A stretch of 64,000 nt of DNA from CAZFLD01 sp964519835. Lineage in GTDB: Bacteria > Spirochaetota > Spirochaetia > DSM-27196 > CAZFLD01. The translations under genes were made by a program, and so were the position numbers. Under the pieces are notes generated by a model. The model had not been told where the DNA came from and did not search any database. It saw only the letters and a program-made list of their open reading frames with translations. Positions 1 to 8,062 of this stretch are shown here, in pieces (positions within the stretch are counted from its first letter, which is position 1; each line of letters begins with the position of its first letter). The DNA is taken from positions 62,001 to 126,000 of the forward strand of contig CAZFLD010000002.1 of NCBI GenBank assembly GCA_964519835.1, written 5' to 3'.

Positions 1-1206
1 GTCCCGCACCTCGCCGGCCAATGTGACCTCACCGTGGACCGCCACGTCGCCGGCAATCGGTTTATCACTCCGTGCGGAGTATAGCGCCACGGCGAGCGGG
101 AGCTCCACACCCACTTCACCAATTCGAAGACCGCCCGCCACATTGACGTAGATGTCTTGGTCGCTAAAGCTCACACCGAGGTGTTTTTCCAGCACCGCGG
201 AAGTTCGAGAAACGCGACGAGAATCAATACGATCCGAAAAAACCCGACTAATGCCGCCCTTCGCCGGTACCGTAAGCGCCTGAAGCTCGACGAGAAAGGC
301 GCGGCTGCCCTCGTAAACGGCGGCGATCACCACGCCGGCCGGCGGTTGCCCGCTGCGTCGCTCGAGAAAGTGTGACGCGGCGTCGCCTACTTCCACAAGG
401 CCGGCCTCGGTCATTGAGAATACTCCGACCTCCTCGGTTGCCCCAAAGCGATTTTTGGTAGCGCGCAAGTAGCGATAACTTCCGGCAGCTTCGTCAAACA
501 CCAGCACGGTGTCCACCATGTGCTCTACGGATTTGGGGCCCGCGATACTTCCTTCTTTTGTGATATGGGCAACAAACAATACTACGGCACCTGCACGGCG
601 GGCCCACTCGGAGAGCTCTTGGCAGCAGTATTTGATCTGCGAAACCGTTCCCGGGACCGCGCCGGCCTCTCCAGACCGAACGGTTTGTAGAGAGTCGACG
701 ATCAGAATCCCCGGGCGATACGTAGAAGCGGCATCGAGAATTGCGTCCAAATCCCCTCCCTCGAGTATCGAGGCGTTTTGCACCGGAATCGACAACCGCC
801 GTGCACGGGCGGAGACCTGGGCTACGGCTTCCTCTGCGGAAACGTACAGGCAACGCTTTTTCCCGGCGAGTGAGCCTATAACACACAGCATCAGCGTGGA
901 CTTGCCGATTCCCGGCGGCCCCCCGACCAGGATGGAGCTTCCCGGCACCAGCCCACCGCCGAGAACGCGGTCGAGTTCCCCGATGCCGAGGCGCAATCGA
1001 TCGTCCGATGTGGCCTCTTTGGGTTCGAGAGGCACCGGGGGTTCGAGGGGCACCGGCCGAACCTTCGCGACGGATCGCCTGGACTCTCCGACGACCGTTT
1101 CGACAAGGGTGTTCCATTCTCCGCACTCGGGGCACCTTCCGAGCCACTTTGCCTCTTCATGGCCGCACGAGGAGCAAACAAAGCGCCGTTTTTCTTTCGT
1201 CGCCAC
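1..1206 (-). CDS. radA: DNA repair protein RadA/Sms (3' end cut by window edge)
   Basis: RadA is a RecA-like ATPase that processes recombination intermediates and promotes branch migration. Visible are an N-terminal zinc finger (C11-x2-C14 and C25-x2-C28), a Walker A GGPPGIGKS at residues 95-103, and the RadA hallmark KNRFG, followed by the beginning of the Lon-like C-terminal domain. The reading frame is open to the window edge at 402 codons; the family is usually about 450-460 residues, so roughly the last 50 are missing. Two GTG codons lie in tandem at 1209 and 1206. The strong Shine-Dalgarno GAGGAGG (1211-1217) is too close to the first, so 1206 was chosen. The gene diverges from the cyclase gene at 1259. 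The identification is secure; the exact start is less so. Confidence 0.95.
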   Translation of the reverse strand, partial: MATKEKRRFVCSSCGHEEAKWLGRCPECGEWNTLVETVVGESRRSVAKVRPVPLEPPVPLEPKEATSDDRLRLGIGELDRVLGGGLVPGSSILVGGPPGIGKSTLMLCVIGSLAGKKRCLYVSAEEAVAQVSARARRLSIPVQNASILEGGDLDAILDAASTYRPGILIVDSLQTVRSGEAGAVPGTVSQIKYCCQELSEWARRAGAVVLFVAHITKEGSIAGPKSVEHMVDTVLVFDEAAGSYRYLRATKNRFGATEEVGVFSMTEAGLVEVGDAASHFLERRSGQPPAGVVIAAVYEGSRAFLVELQALTVPAKGGISRVFSDRIDSRRVSRTSAVLEKHLGVSFSDQDIYVNVAGGLRIGEVGVELPLAVALYSARSDKPIAGDVAVHGEVTLAGEVRD

Positions 1207-1220
1207 CACGCCTCCTCATA

Positions 1221-1250
1221 TTGACGTCCTAAATCGCAAGGACGTAGTGT
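1221..1250 (+). promoter_or_regulatory. Promoter of the cyclase gene, with inverted repeat
   Basis: TTGACG (1221-1226), an 18-bp spacer and TAGTGT (1245-1250) stand 8 bp before the ATG at 1259, which predicts a transcript starting at or next to the start codon. A 7-bp inverted repeat, ACGTCCT (1224-1230) and AGGACGT (1239-1245), fills the spacer and could be an operator shared with the divergent radA. The -10 box is a weak match. Confidence 0.45.
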
Positions 1251-1258
1251 AGGGTTAT

Positions 1259-3325
1259 ATGGAGCACAAAGACTACCGTCTCGCTGCGATCATGTTCACC
1301 GACATTGTAGGTTTCTCCAGAATGATGGAGACCGATGAGGCGGGAACGCTTGAGCTGCTTCGCGACCACAACGAACTGATCACAGGGCTGGCAGGAGAAT
1401 ACAAGGGCACCGTCATCAAGACCATCGGGGATGCGTTTTTGGTCGATTTCCCAAACACGGTCAATGCGGTCCGTTGCGCGATAGCTATCCAAGAGGGCAT
1501 CGGTTCACTCAACGACACCACCAGCGGAAATCCTCTCGCGCTTCGAATCGGCATCCACCTGGGGGATATCTACTTTTTCGATGATGATGCTTTGGGCGAG
1601 GGGATCAACATCGCAAGCCGCCTCCAATCATTGTCCAAACCAGGCCGAGTGTGCATTTCTCAGGACGTCTACAATCTTGTCGCCAACAAGCTCGAAACAC
1701 GATTTGTGCACCTCGGTCAGGTCAAACTCAAAAACATCAGCCGGGAAATAAACGCTTACGAAATTGTTGTAAGCCCCGACGACAAGGTGGAAGAGGCCGG
1801 CGTAGAGACCAAGGGCAGGCAGCATGCCGATCGTTCGGGCAGCGCTGCTAGCCGGTTGAACACAAGCGCGTCGGCCGACCAAACATGGTCTTCAACAGCT
1901 GGGTCCGCCGATGGTGCTCCACCGGACTTCAACGAGCTCAAGCGCCTGGTCCTCCTAGAAATCAAAAAGGCCGGCCGTAGGCTCCGGATCGACGAAATCC
2001 GTGAGCGGCTGCCCCACGCCGGCCAAGGAGTCGACCGAGTTCTCGACCAACTGGCCGAGCGCGGGTTCCTTACGCGCCTCCGACGGCCCCAAGGCAACGA
2101 CGCATATGCCACGGCACCAACCGAGGTGCCGATCGACATCCCTGATCGACGTGGTGTCCGGCACGATCACGATGGGGACAAAGAGGTCGAACGGCGCTGG
2201 GACAAGGCACTTCGTGATGCCGGGCACGCTCCGACGCACACGGGCCGCACAAACGATCCCCTGGTAAGGGAGTACAAGGAACAGACGGTCGCGGCCGCGG
2301 AACAGGCACGGGCGGGCTTTCGAGGGCACGCCGGAGCCTTTGTCGGCGTCCAGGCGATGCTCTTTGTGGTTTGGCTGACCACGATGGGCGGCGGGTTTCC
2401 GTGGTTTCTGATCCCTTTTTTCGCGTGGGGCATCGGCATCGCCTCGCATTTTGGCAGCGTCCGGCGCCGGATCCGCGAGGCGGAGGAGCTGTCGTCAATG
2501 GGCGACATCGACCGCGAGCAGCTTCGACTGTACCGCAAGTTGGCGAAGGTCAGGGACTCGTGGGGTGGACACCTCATTTCGAGCCTCGCCACCTCGGCTC
2601 TGTTGCTTGTGATCAACCTGATTACCACGCCGTTTCCGTGGGCGATTTTCCCGATCGGTGGCATGGCCATCGGGCTCTTCTCCCACTTCCCTAACTTCAA
2701 GGCCAAAGAGCGCAATCTTTTGAGACAGCTCAGAGAGGCGGGAGCCAAGATCGGCAGGTTTTTTAGACGACAAAAGGAAGACCACGACCCGGCGGCGGCC
2801 GCTGAGGGGCCTGCGGCGGAGGCGAAGCGTCTGAGGACATCCATCCTAGCACAGATAGAGTCGATGAAAGACGGAAAGTCCGGCACGTCGCCGGTGGGTG
2901 AAGACTTTATCCCGGTGCTGGATCACTATGTCGAACAGATCGAGGCGCTCTCTGAAAAGGACCGCGAGCTCGAAGAGCTTATCAACTCGATCCCCATGCG
3001 CAATCTCGAGCGGGACATGGCCCAACTCGAAAGTCAAAAGGCTCAGTCTTCGGACCGACGCGTGCTCGCAGAATACGATAAGTCCATCGCGCAAATTCAA
3101 AAGCAGCAGCACTCGTTCCAAGAGCTCAAAAACGAGAAGGAGATGCTCCGGCTGCGCCTGTCAACCTCGGTAAACAGCCTCAAGCAGATGCAGATCGACC
3201 TGGCGCGGATGAAGAGCCTCGCCGCCACGGGCGAGCCCGGCTCGATCGGCTTGCTCCGCGAGAAATCGGGCGAGCTGTCACAGTACCTCGAGGATCTGCG
3301 CGCCGGCTACAAGGAGCTCGAATAG
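1259..3325 (+). CDS. Class III nucleotide cyclase with wHTH-like, tandem 2TM and coiled-coil regions
   Basis: The N-terminal ~165 residues are a class III adenylate/guanylate cyclase domain. The two metal-binding aspartates are present (FTDIVGF, D15; IGDAF, D58), as are GIHLGD at 98-103 and the catalytic N117/R121 pair in INIASRL. A low-complexity linker (~170-220) leads to a winged-helix-like segment (~224-276), then two tandem two-helix membrane units (~345-405 and ~430-490), each with a Pro-Trp-rich turn between its helices, like the 2TM family. The rest (~560-688) is a charged coiled coil. The product is probably cAMP, but substrate choice cannot be read safely. There is no Shine-Dalgarno sequence before the ATG; the -10 box is 8 bp upstream. 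The cyclase call is firm; the overall architecture is unfamiliar to me. Confidence 0.85.
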   Translation: MEHKDYRLAAIMFTDIVGFSRMMETDEAGTLELLRDHNELITGLAGEYKGTVIKTIGDAFLVDFPNTVNAVRCAIAIQEGIGSLNDTTSGNPLALRIGIHLGDIYFFDDDALGEGINIASRLQSLSKPGRVCISQDVYNLVANKLETRFVHLGQVKLKNISREINAYEIVVSPDDKVEEAGVETKGRQHADRSGSAASRLNTSASADQTWSSTAGSADGAPPDFNELKRLVLLEIKKAGRRLRIDEIRERLPHAGQGVDRVLDQLAERGFLTRLRRPQGNDAYATAPTEVPIDIPDRRGVRHDHDGDKEVERRWDKALRDAGHAPTHTGRTNDPLVREYKEQTVAAAEQARAGFRGHAGAFVGVQAMLFVVWLTTMGGGFPWFLIPFFAWGIGIASHFGSVRRRIREAEELSSMGDIDREQLRLYRKLAKVRDSWGGHLISSLATSALLLVINLITTPFPWAIFPIGGMAIGLFSHFPNFKAKERNLLRQLREAGAKIGRFFRRQKEDHDPAAAAEGPAAEAKRLRTSILAQIESMKDGKSGTSPVGEDFIPVLDHYVEQIEALSEKDRELEELINSIPMRNLERDMAQLESQKAQSSDRRVLAEYDKSIAQIQKQQHSFQELKNEKEMLRLRLSTSVNSLKQMQIDLARMKSLAATGEPGSIGLLREKSGELSQYLEDLRAGYKELE

Positions 3326-3352
3326 GCGGCGTCGGACAGGCGGCTCGCGTAG

Positions 3353-4381
3353 CTACTCGTCAAGCAGCTCCAGGTCGAACACCAAAAACGAGTCGGGCGG
3401 AATCACCGGCGGGCGGCCCGCGCTGCCAAAGGCCTGCTCCGGCGGCACGACAAACACACGCCGCTCGCCGCGCCGCATCGTGCGTACCATCTGCTCGATT
3501 GCCGGAAGGATTTGGCCCGAGCCGACCACAAACTCAAACGGCGGTCGTGACCGCGTGGTCTCGAAGCGCGAGCCTCCCAGCACGGACGCTTCGTAGTGAA
3601 CGGCTACTTCCATTCCGGCACCCGGAATGCTGCCGTCCCCTTCCTCGATAATGTCGTAGTAAATGCCGCCGGCACTCAGTTGTGCATCCGGCCAGGTCTC
3701 TTCTATCAGGGCGAGGTCCTCGGCTCGTTTTCGCTCGCGGGCGTCCGGGTCCCAACCGGCGCCACGAAGTCGCGCGGTAAACGCCTCCTGGTCGGCTTCG
3801 AATGCTTCCGCCGCCGCCCCAACTCGAACGATTTCCATCGTCTCGATTACGTCGCCCTGCACAATTGAGTTCACAACCGACATTCCGTCTACGACCTCAC
3901 CAAAGACCGAGTGCCTGTCATCGAGGTGGGGCGTCGGCGCCAGCGTGATAAAAAACTGGCTGCCGTTTGTATTGGCGCCGCTGTTGGCCATCGACAGAAT
4001 TCCTGCCTTGTCGTGGCGAAGCTCGGGGTGAAACTCGTCGGGGAACTGGTAACCGGGTCCGCCCCGACCGGTTCCCTCGGGGTCACCGCCTTGGATCACA
4101 AAGTCATCCACCACGCGATGAAAGGTAAGGCCGTTGTAGTACGCAACGCCCTCGCCTCGAGTGTTTTCGATGGCGCCCTCGGCGAGGCCCACAAAGTTCG
4201 TCACAGTTAGCGGTGCGCGCTCGTAGAACAGGCGCAGCACTATCTCACCTCGATTGGTTTTCATGTGGGCGTAGAGGCCGTCTGCCAGGTCGGTCCCGTC
4301 GGCGGCGCAGGCTCCAAGCACCGCGACCACCAGAAACACCACAAGCGATGCTCCGGTGAGCTTCCATTTATTGTTCTGCAT
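3353..4381 (-). CDS. Lipoprotein peptidyl-prolyl isomerase, cyclophilin-FKBP fusion
   Basis: A signal peptide with a lipobox LGAC (residues 22-25, lipidated C25) places the protein on the membrane facing the periplasm. Residues ~35-195 are a cyclophilin domain (FHRVVDDFVIQGGDP and SQFFITL motifs). Residues ~245-342 are an FKBP domain (VAVHYEASV, FEFVVGSGQ, IPPDSFLVFDLELL). Both domains catalyse prolyl cis-trans isomerisation, so this is a dual-family immunophilin, a rare arrangement known from a few bacteria including spirochaetes. It converges with the cyclase gene. The start ATG has no Shine-Dalgarno sequence but has a -10 box 7 bp upstream. Confidence 0.9.
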   Translation of the reverse strand: MQNNKWKLTGASLVVFLVVAVLGACAADGTDLADGLYAHMKTNRGEIVLRLFYERAPLTVTNFVGLAEGAIENTRGEGVAYYNGLTFHRVVDDFVIQGGDPEGTGRGGPGYQFPDEFHPELRHDKAGILSMANSGANTNGSQFFITLAPTPHLDDRHSVFGEVVDGMSVVNSIVQGDVIETMEIVRVGAAAEAFEADQEAFTARLRGAGWDPDARERKRAEDLALIEETWPDAQLSAGGIYYDIIEEGDGSIPGAGMEVAVHYEASVLGGSRFETTRSRPPFEFVVGSGQILPAIEQMVRTMRRGERRVFVVPPEQAFGSAGRPPVIPPDSFLVFDLELLDE

Positions 4382-4388
4382 GCTAAGA

Positions 4389-4418
4389 AACGTAGGGCCA
4401 AACCGCCCTTTGTTTCAA
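4389..4418 (-). promoter_or_regulatory. Promoter of the immunophilin gene
   Basis: Reading leftward, TTGAAA (4413-4418), an 18-bp spacer and TACGTT (4389-4394) are followed by 7 bp and the ATG at 4381. This predicts transcription starting at the start codon. The -35 box matches consensus at five of six positions. Confidence 0.5.
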
Positions 4419-4433
4419 TACCGCCCTTTGTTT
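4403..4433. repeat. Two 13-bp direct repeats at the immunophilin promoter
   Basis: CCGCCCTTTGTTT occurs exactly twice, at 4403-4415 and 4421-4433, an 18-bp period. The first copy overlaps the -35 box and spacer of the immunophilin promoter and the second lies just upstream of it. The placement suggests regulator half-sites; no regulator is identified. Confidence 0.6.
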
Positions 4434-4595
4434 TACTACCGTACGTCTTTCTCCCGCCGCATAGTGGCGGGGGCAAGGGCAATAACACATCCTGTGGCGG
4501 TATCCCACGGCGCGCAAGGCACTCCGGGATGCCGGCGTCGCGGAGTAGGCCGTGAACGCCGGGTTGGCAACGTACCGGGTGTCGACCGTGCGAAC

Positions 4596-5759
4596 CTAGG
4601 TGATCACACGAACCCGTATGACGCCTTCGATCCTGCCGATGGCGTCCACCGCCGAGCCGGGCAGATCTCCGTCGACGTCGATGATATTGTAGGCGATGTC
4701 GCCTCGGTGGCGGTTTAGAAGATCCATAATGTTAATTCCTTCGGCCGCCAGAATCGTTGTCACTTGCCCAACCATGTTTGGGATGTTGCGGTTTGCGACA
4801 ACAAGGCGGTTTCGGCCGGCGTACTCCATATGGCAATCGGGGAAGTTGACCGAGTTTTTGATGTTTCCGTGGCGGATGTACGCGTCGAGCTGCTTGGCGG
4901 CCATTACGGCGCAGTTGTCCTCCGCTTCGGGTGTTGACGCGCCGAGGTGGGGAATCGGGATCACACCAGGGTGGCCAACGACCTCGGAATCGGGGAAGTC
5001 CGTCACGTAGGAGGAAAGGACGCCTGCGTCGAGGGCTGCGATAAGTGCATCGTTTTCAACAAGTCCACCCCGGGCGAAGTTCAGCAGCCGTGCGCCCCTT
5101 TTTGCCTTTTGCAGGAGCTTGGTATTGATCATGCCTCGCGTCCCGTCGTTCAACGGCACGTGCAGGGTTATATAATCCGCCCCGGCAACGGCAGAGTCGA
5201 TATCCTCGGCACGGCGCACGTTCCGCGACAGGCCCCAAGCCGACTCGACGGAGATAAACGGATCGTATCCCACCACATCCATCCCGAGCGCGACGCCCGC
5301 GTTCGCGACCATAACGCCGATTGCGCCGAGGCCGACGACACTCAAGGTCTTGCCGAGTATCTCGGGACCGACAAATCGTTTTTTCTCCTTCTCTACAAGA
5401 GCGGCCACGTCGGGCTTGCCGGCCACCGATTTGGCCCACGCGATCGCGTCGTAGATCCGCCGTGAGGAAATCAGGAGCCCTGTGATCACCAGCTCTTTGA
5501 CGCTGTTGGCGTTTGCACCGGGGGTGTTGAATACCACGATCCCGGACTCGGTGCAACGGTCTACGGGAATATTGTTGACCCCGGCACCGGCGCGGGCGAT
5601 TGCCATAAGGCTCGTAGGCAGCTCGGACTCATGCATCGACGCGCTTCGTACCAGTATTCCGACCGACGGCTCATCGCTGTCGATGGAATACCCCGCTTTC
5701 TTGAGTATCTCCATGCCCTGCGGAGAGATACTATTGAGGGTCGTGATGTTGTTGCTCAT
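4596..5759 (-). CDS. serA: D-3-phosphoglycerate dehydrogenase-like enzyme with ACT domain
   Basis: A 387-residue member of the D-isomer-specific 2-hydroxyacid dehydrogenases, probably the first enzyme of serine synthesis (3-phosphoglycerate to 3-phosphohydroxypyruvate, NAD-dependent). It has the Rossmann motif VVGLGAIGVMVA, the active-site arginine in NFARGG, and the PHLGAST segment carrying the catalytic histidine. A C-terminal ACT-like domain (~315-387; NMVGQVTTILAAEGINI) suggests feedback control by serine. The start ATG overlaps the aspS stop by 4 bp (ATGA), so the two are translationally coupled, with aspS upstream. Other 2-hydroxyacid dehydrogenases are possible in principle, but the ACT domain favours SerA. 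Confidence 0.88.
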   Translation of the reverse strand: MSNNITTLNSISPQGMEILKKAGYSIDSDEPSVGILVRSASMHESELPTSLMAIARAGAGVNNIPVDRCTESGIVVFNTPGANANSVKELVITGLLISSRRIYDAIAWAKSVAGKPDVAALVEKEKKRFVGPEILGKTLSVVGLGAIGVMVANAGVALGMDVVGYDPFISVESAWGLSRNVRRAEDIDSAVAGADYITLHVPLNDGTRGMINTKLLQKAKRGARLLNFARGGLVENDALIAALDAGVLSSYVTDFPDSEVVGHPGVIPIPHLGASTPEAEDNCAVMAAKQLDAYIRHGNIKNSVNFPDCHMEYAGRNRLVVANRNIPNMVGQVTTILAAEGINIMDLLNRHRGDIAYNIIDVDGDLPGSAVDAIGRIEGVIRVRVIT

Positions 5760-7528
5760 TCTTGCTCCTCCACAATTTCGAGTCCCAGTTCTTCCAGCTG
5801 CTCGGCGCGCACCGTGCCTGGAGATCCGTCGAGCGGCGATGCTCCCACCGTGTTCTTCGGAAAGGCAATAACCTCGCGAATGGTGGATTCGCCGGTCATT
5901 AGCATCAGGAGTCGGTCCAAGCCGGGGGCAATTCCCCCGTGCGGCGGCGCACCGTATCGGAAGGCTTCGAGCAGAAATCCAAACCGCTCCTCCGCGTCCG
6001 CCTCGTCGAAGCCGACGATGCCAAAGATACGCCGTTGAATCTCCGGATCGTGGATCCTGATTGACCCGGAGGCCAGCTCCACGCCGTTACACACCAGGTC
6101 GTACAAGTCACCAAGCACGGCACCGGGGTCGGCCTCCATGTCGGCCAGGTAGCGTTCTTGAGGCATTGTAAACATGTGGTGCCGGGCCTCCCACCGCTCG
6201 TCGTCCTCATTCCACTCGAAGAGGGGGAAATCCTCGATCCAACAAAACGCAAAGGTCTTGTCCGCGGGATCGAGAGTCCGACGGCCGATCACCAATCGTA
6301 CGGCGCCGAGCGCGGTGCAGGCCCGATTCCACTCGTCGGCCACAAAGAGAATAAGGTCTCCTTGTTCGGCCCCGGTTAGGCTAAGGACCGCGTCTGTCTG
6401 CTCTGAAAAAAACTTCGAGATGCCGCCCTCCAGTCCGTCTTCTCCGACTTTTATCCATGCAAGTCCCTTGGCGCGGTAGGTCTTGGCAACGTCCTCCAGC
6501 TCGGTGATCTCTTTTCGAGACAGGGAGGCACCGCCGGGAACAACCAGGTATTTCACCGCACCGCCCGACTCGACGGCGGATGCAAAGACGACAAACGCGG
6601 AGTCCTTGGCGATTTTGGCAAAATCCCCCATCTCCAGCGCAAATCGTAGATCGGGCTTGTCGCTCCCGAATCGGTTCATGGCGTCGGCGTAAGAAAGGCG
6701 CGGAAACGGCGTGGAAAGCTCTACATCGAGGGTCTGCTGGAATACGTGCGAAAAAAGTCCTTCAACGAGGGCAAATACATCCTCCCGCGACACAAAGCTC
6801 ATCTCTATGTCGATCTGCGTGTGCTCGGGCTGCCTGTCTCCTCGTGCGTCCTCGTCGCGAAAACAATGGGCAATCTGAAAGTACTTGTCAAATCCGGACG
6901 CCATGAGGAGCTGTTTGTATAGCTGCGGCGACTGCGGGAGCGCGTAAAAGTCACCCCGGGACAAGCGCGACGGCACGAGAAAGTCCCTCGCCCCCTCAGG
7001 TGTGGACCGGATCAGCGTAGGTGTTTCGATCTCAAGAAAGCCGGCGTCGGACAGCCACTTTCGTATCTCCAAGACAACCGTATGACGGAGGATGATCTTC
7101 CGCTGCATCGAAAATGATCGCAGGTCGAGGTAGCGATGCTTGAGGCGGAGATCCTCCCGGGCATCGCTGCGTTCGTCAATCGCAAACGGGAGCGGCTCGG
7201 AGGATGTAAGCACAACGATGCGCTCGGCAACAACCTCGATGTCACCGGTGCTAAGATCGGGGTTCCGCATAGTCCCAGGACGCGGTCGGACCCGGCCCTC
7301 CACAGCCACGCAATACTCTCCGTGGAGCATTGACACCGCCTCGCGAACCTCGTCGGCGGCATCGGAGTCCACAACTACCTGGGTCAGACCATATCGATCG
7401 CGGAGGTTAAAAAAGCGTATGCCGCCGTGGTCCCGAGCTCGATGCACCCAACCGTTGAGCACAACAGCGCGCTCGGCGTCCTCCAACCGGAGCGCGCCGC
7501 ACGTGACGGTCCGCTTATGTTGTTCCAT
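5756..7528 (-). CDS. aspS: Aspartyl-tRNA synthetase, likely non-discriminating
   Basis: A 590-residue bacterial-type class II synthetase. It has the N-terminal OB-fold anticodon-binding domain (~1-110), class II motif 2 (FRDEDARGDRQPEHTQ) and motif 3 (GGIAPGLDRLLMLMTG), with the bacterial GAD insertion between them. The residue after RARD in the anticodon domain is His34. In the characterised bacterial enzymes a His here goes with charging of both tRNA-Asp and tRNA-Asn, and a Leu with strict discrimination. The short RPRPGT loop further on also fits the relaxed class. The start ATG has no Shine-Dalgarno sequence; a promoter ends 6 bp before it. serA follows with a 4-bp overlap. Confidence 0.96.
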   Translation of the reverse strand: MEQHKRTVTCGALRLEDAERAVVLNGWVHRARDHGGIRFFNLRDRYGLTQVVVDSDAADEVREAVSMLHGEYCVAVEGRVRPRPGTMRNPDLSTGDIEVVAERIVVLTSSEPLPFAIDERSDAREDLRLKHRYLDLRSFSMQRKIILRHTVVLEIRKWLSDAGFLEIETPTLIRSTPEGARDFLVPSRLSRGDFYALPQSPQLYKQLLMASGFDKYFQIAHCFRDEDARGDRQPEHTQIDIEMSFVSREDVFALVEGLFSHVFQQTLDVELSTPFPRLSYADAMNRFGSDKPDLRFALEMGDFAKIAKDSAFVVFASAVESGGAVKYLVVPGGASLSRKEITELEDVAKTYRAKGLAWIKVGEDGLEGGISKFFSEQTDAVLSLTGAEQGDLILFVADEWNRACTALGAVRLVIGRRTLDPADKTFAFCWIEDFPLFEWNEDDERWEARHHMFTMPQERYLADMEADPGAVLGDLYDLVCNGVELASGSIRIHDPEIQRRIFGIVGFDEADAEERFGFLLEAFRYGAPPHGGIAPGLDRLLMLMTGESTIREVIAFPKNTVGASPLDGSPGTVRAEQLEELGLEIVEEQE

Positions 7529-7534
7529 GGAGGG

Positions 7535-7563
7535 ACTCTACCACGGGCAATAGTCCCCCTCAA
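7535..7563 (-). promoter_or_regulatory. aspS-serA promoter, leaderless type
   Basis: Reading leftward: TTGAGG (7558-7563), a 17-bp spacer, TAGAGT (7535-7540), 6 bp, then the aspS ATG at 7528. The spacing places the transcription start on the A of the start codon. Confidence 0.6.
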
Positions 7564-7596
7564 GCCGCCTCGTTTGCCCCAAAAGCCGGGGTGCCC

Positions 7597-7614
7597 AAAA
7601 AACCGTGGTCACGG
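7597..7614 (-). terminator. Possible intrinsic terminator downstream of the HIT gene
   Basis: On the leftward strand, CCGT-GACC-ACGG (7603-7614) is followed by six T residues (7597-7602). It lies about 85 bp after the HIT gene and before the aspS promoter, where a terminator would be expected. The stem is short, so this is tentative. Confidence 0.45.
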
Positions 7615-7697
7615 AGCACCAATATCGCCGCTCCCTGGATAGTGGTCTTTGCGCGGTTCGGCCCGATCACATCGTCTCGGGAATATCGTCGGGCCTA

Positions 7698-8045
7698 TTA
7701 TCCGGGCGGCCAACTCATCGGGCGTCCGCCGAGAATGTGGGCGTGCACGTATTCTACCGTCTGTTGGCCGTCGGAGCCGTGGTTAAAGACGACTCTGTAG
7801 CCGTTTTCTTCCAAGCCTAGCTGGTTGGCCACTTCCGAGACCGCGCACAGGAAGCGCCCAACCGACTCGGCACTCTTCTCGCGAAACTCGGCAACGCTAC
7901 GTGCCTTCTCCTTCGGAATAACCAAAACATGAAGCGGCGCTTGGGGATTGATGTCCCTGAAAGCAAGAACGTTATCGTTTTCGAACACAATATCGGCCTT
8001 GAGCTCCCGATCACGTATCTTCTCGAAAATCGTCTTGTCTTCCAT
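7698..8045 (-). CDS. hinT: HIT-family nucleotide hydrolase (HinT-like)
   Basis: A 115-residue histidine-triad protein of the HinT branch, which hydrolyses AMP-linked phosphoramidates. NDNVLAFRDINPQAPLH, VVFNHGSDGQQ and the terminal GGRPMSWPPG match the family along its length. The triad region reads Y-V-H-A-H-I-L. By alignment with HinT the first histidine of H-x-H-x-H is replaced by tyrosine, while the central (nucleophile) and third histidines remain. A Shine-Dalgarno GGGAG precedes the ATG by 6 bp. It lies 17 bp after the BrkB-family gene and is probably co-transcribed with it. Confidence 0.88.
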   Translation of the reverse strand: MEDKTIFEKIRDRELKADIVFENDNVLAFRDINPQAPLHVLVIPKEKARSVAEFREKSAESVGRFLCAVSEVANQLGLEENGYRVVFNHGSDGQQTVEYVHAHILGGRPMSWPPG

Positions 8046-8062
8046 CCGTCGCTCCCGTTTTC

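Noticed and set aside
4453..4471. Hairpin CCCGCC-GCATAGT-GGCGGG between serA and the immunophilin gene as a terminator
   Set aside because: No T run on either strand; the 214-bp gap otherwise holds the immunophilin promoter and no gene.
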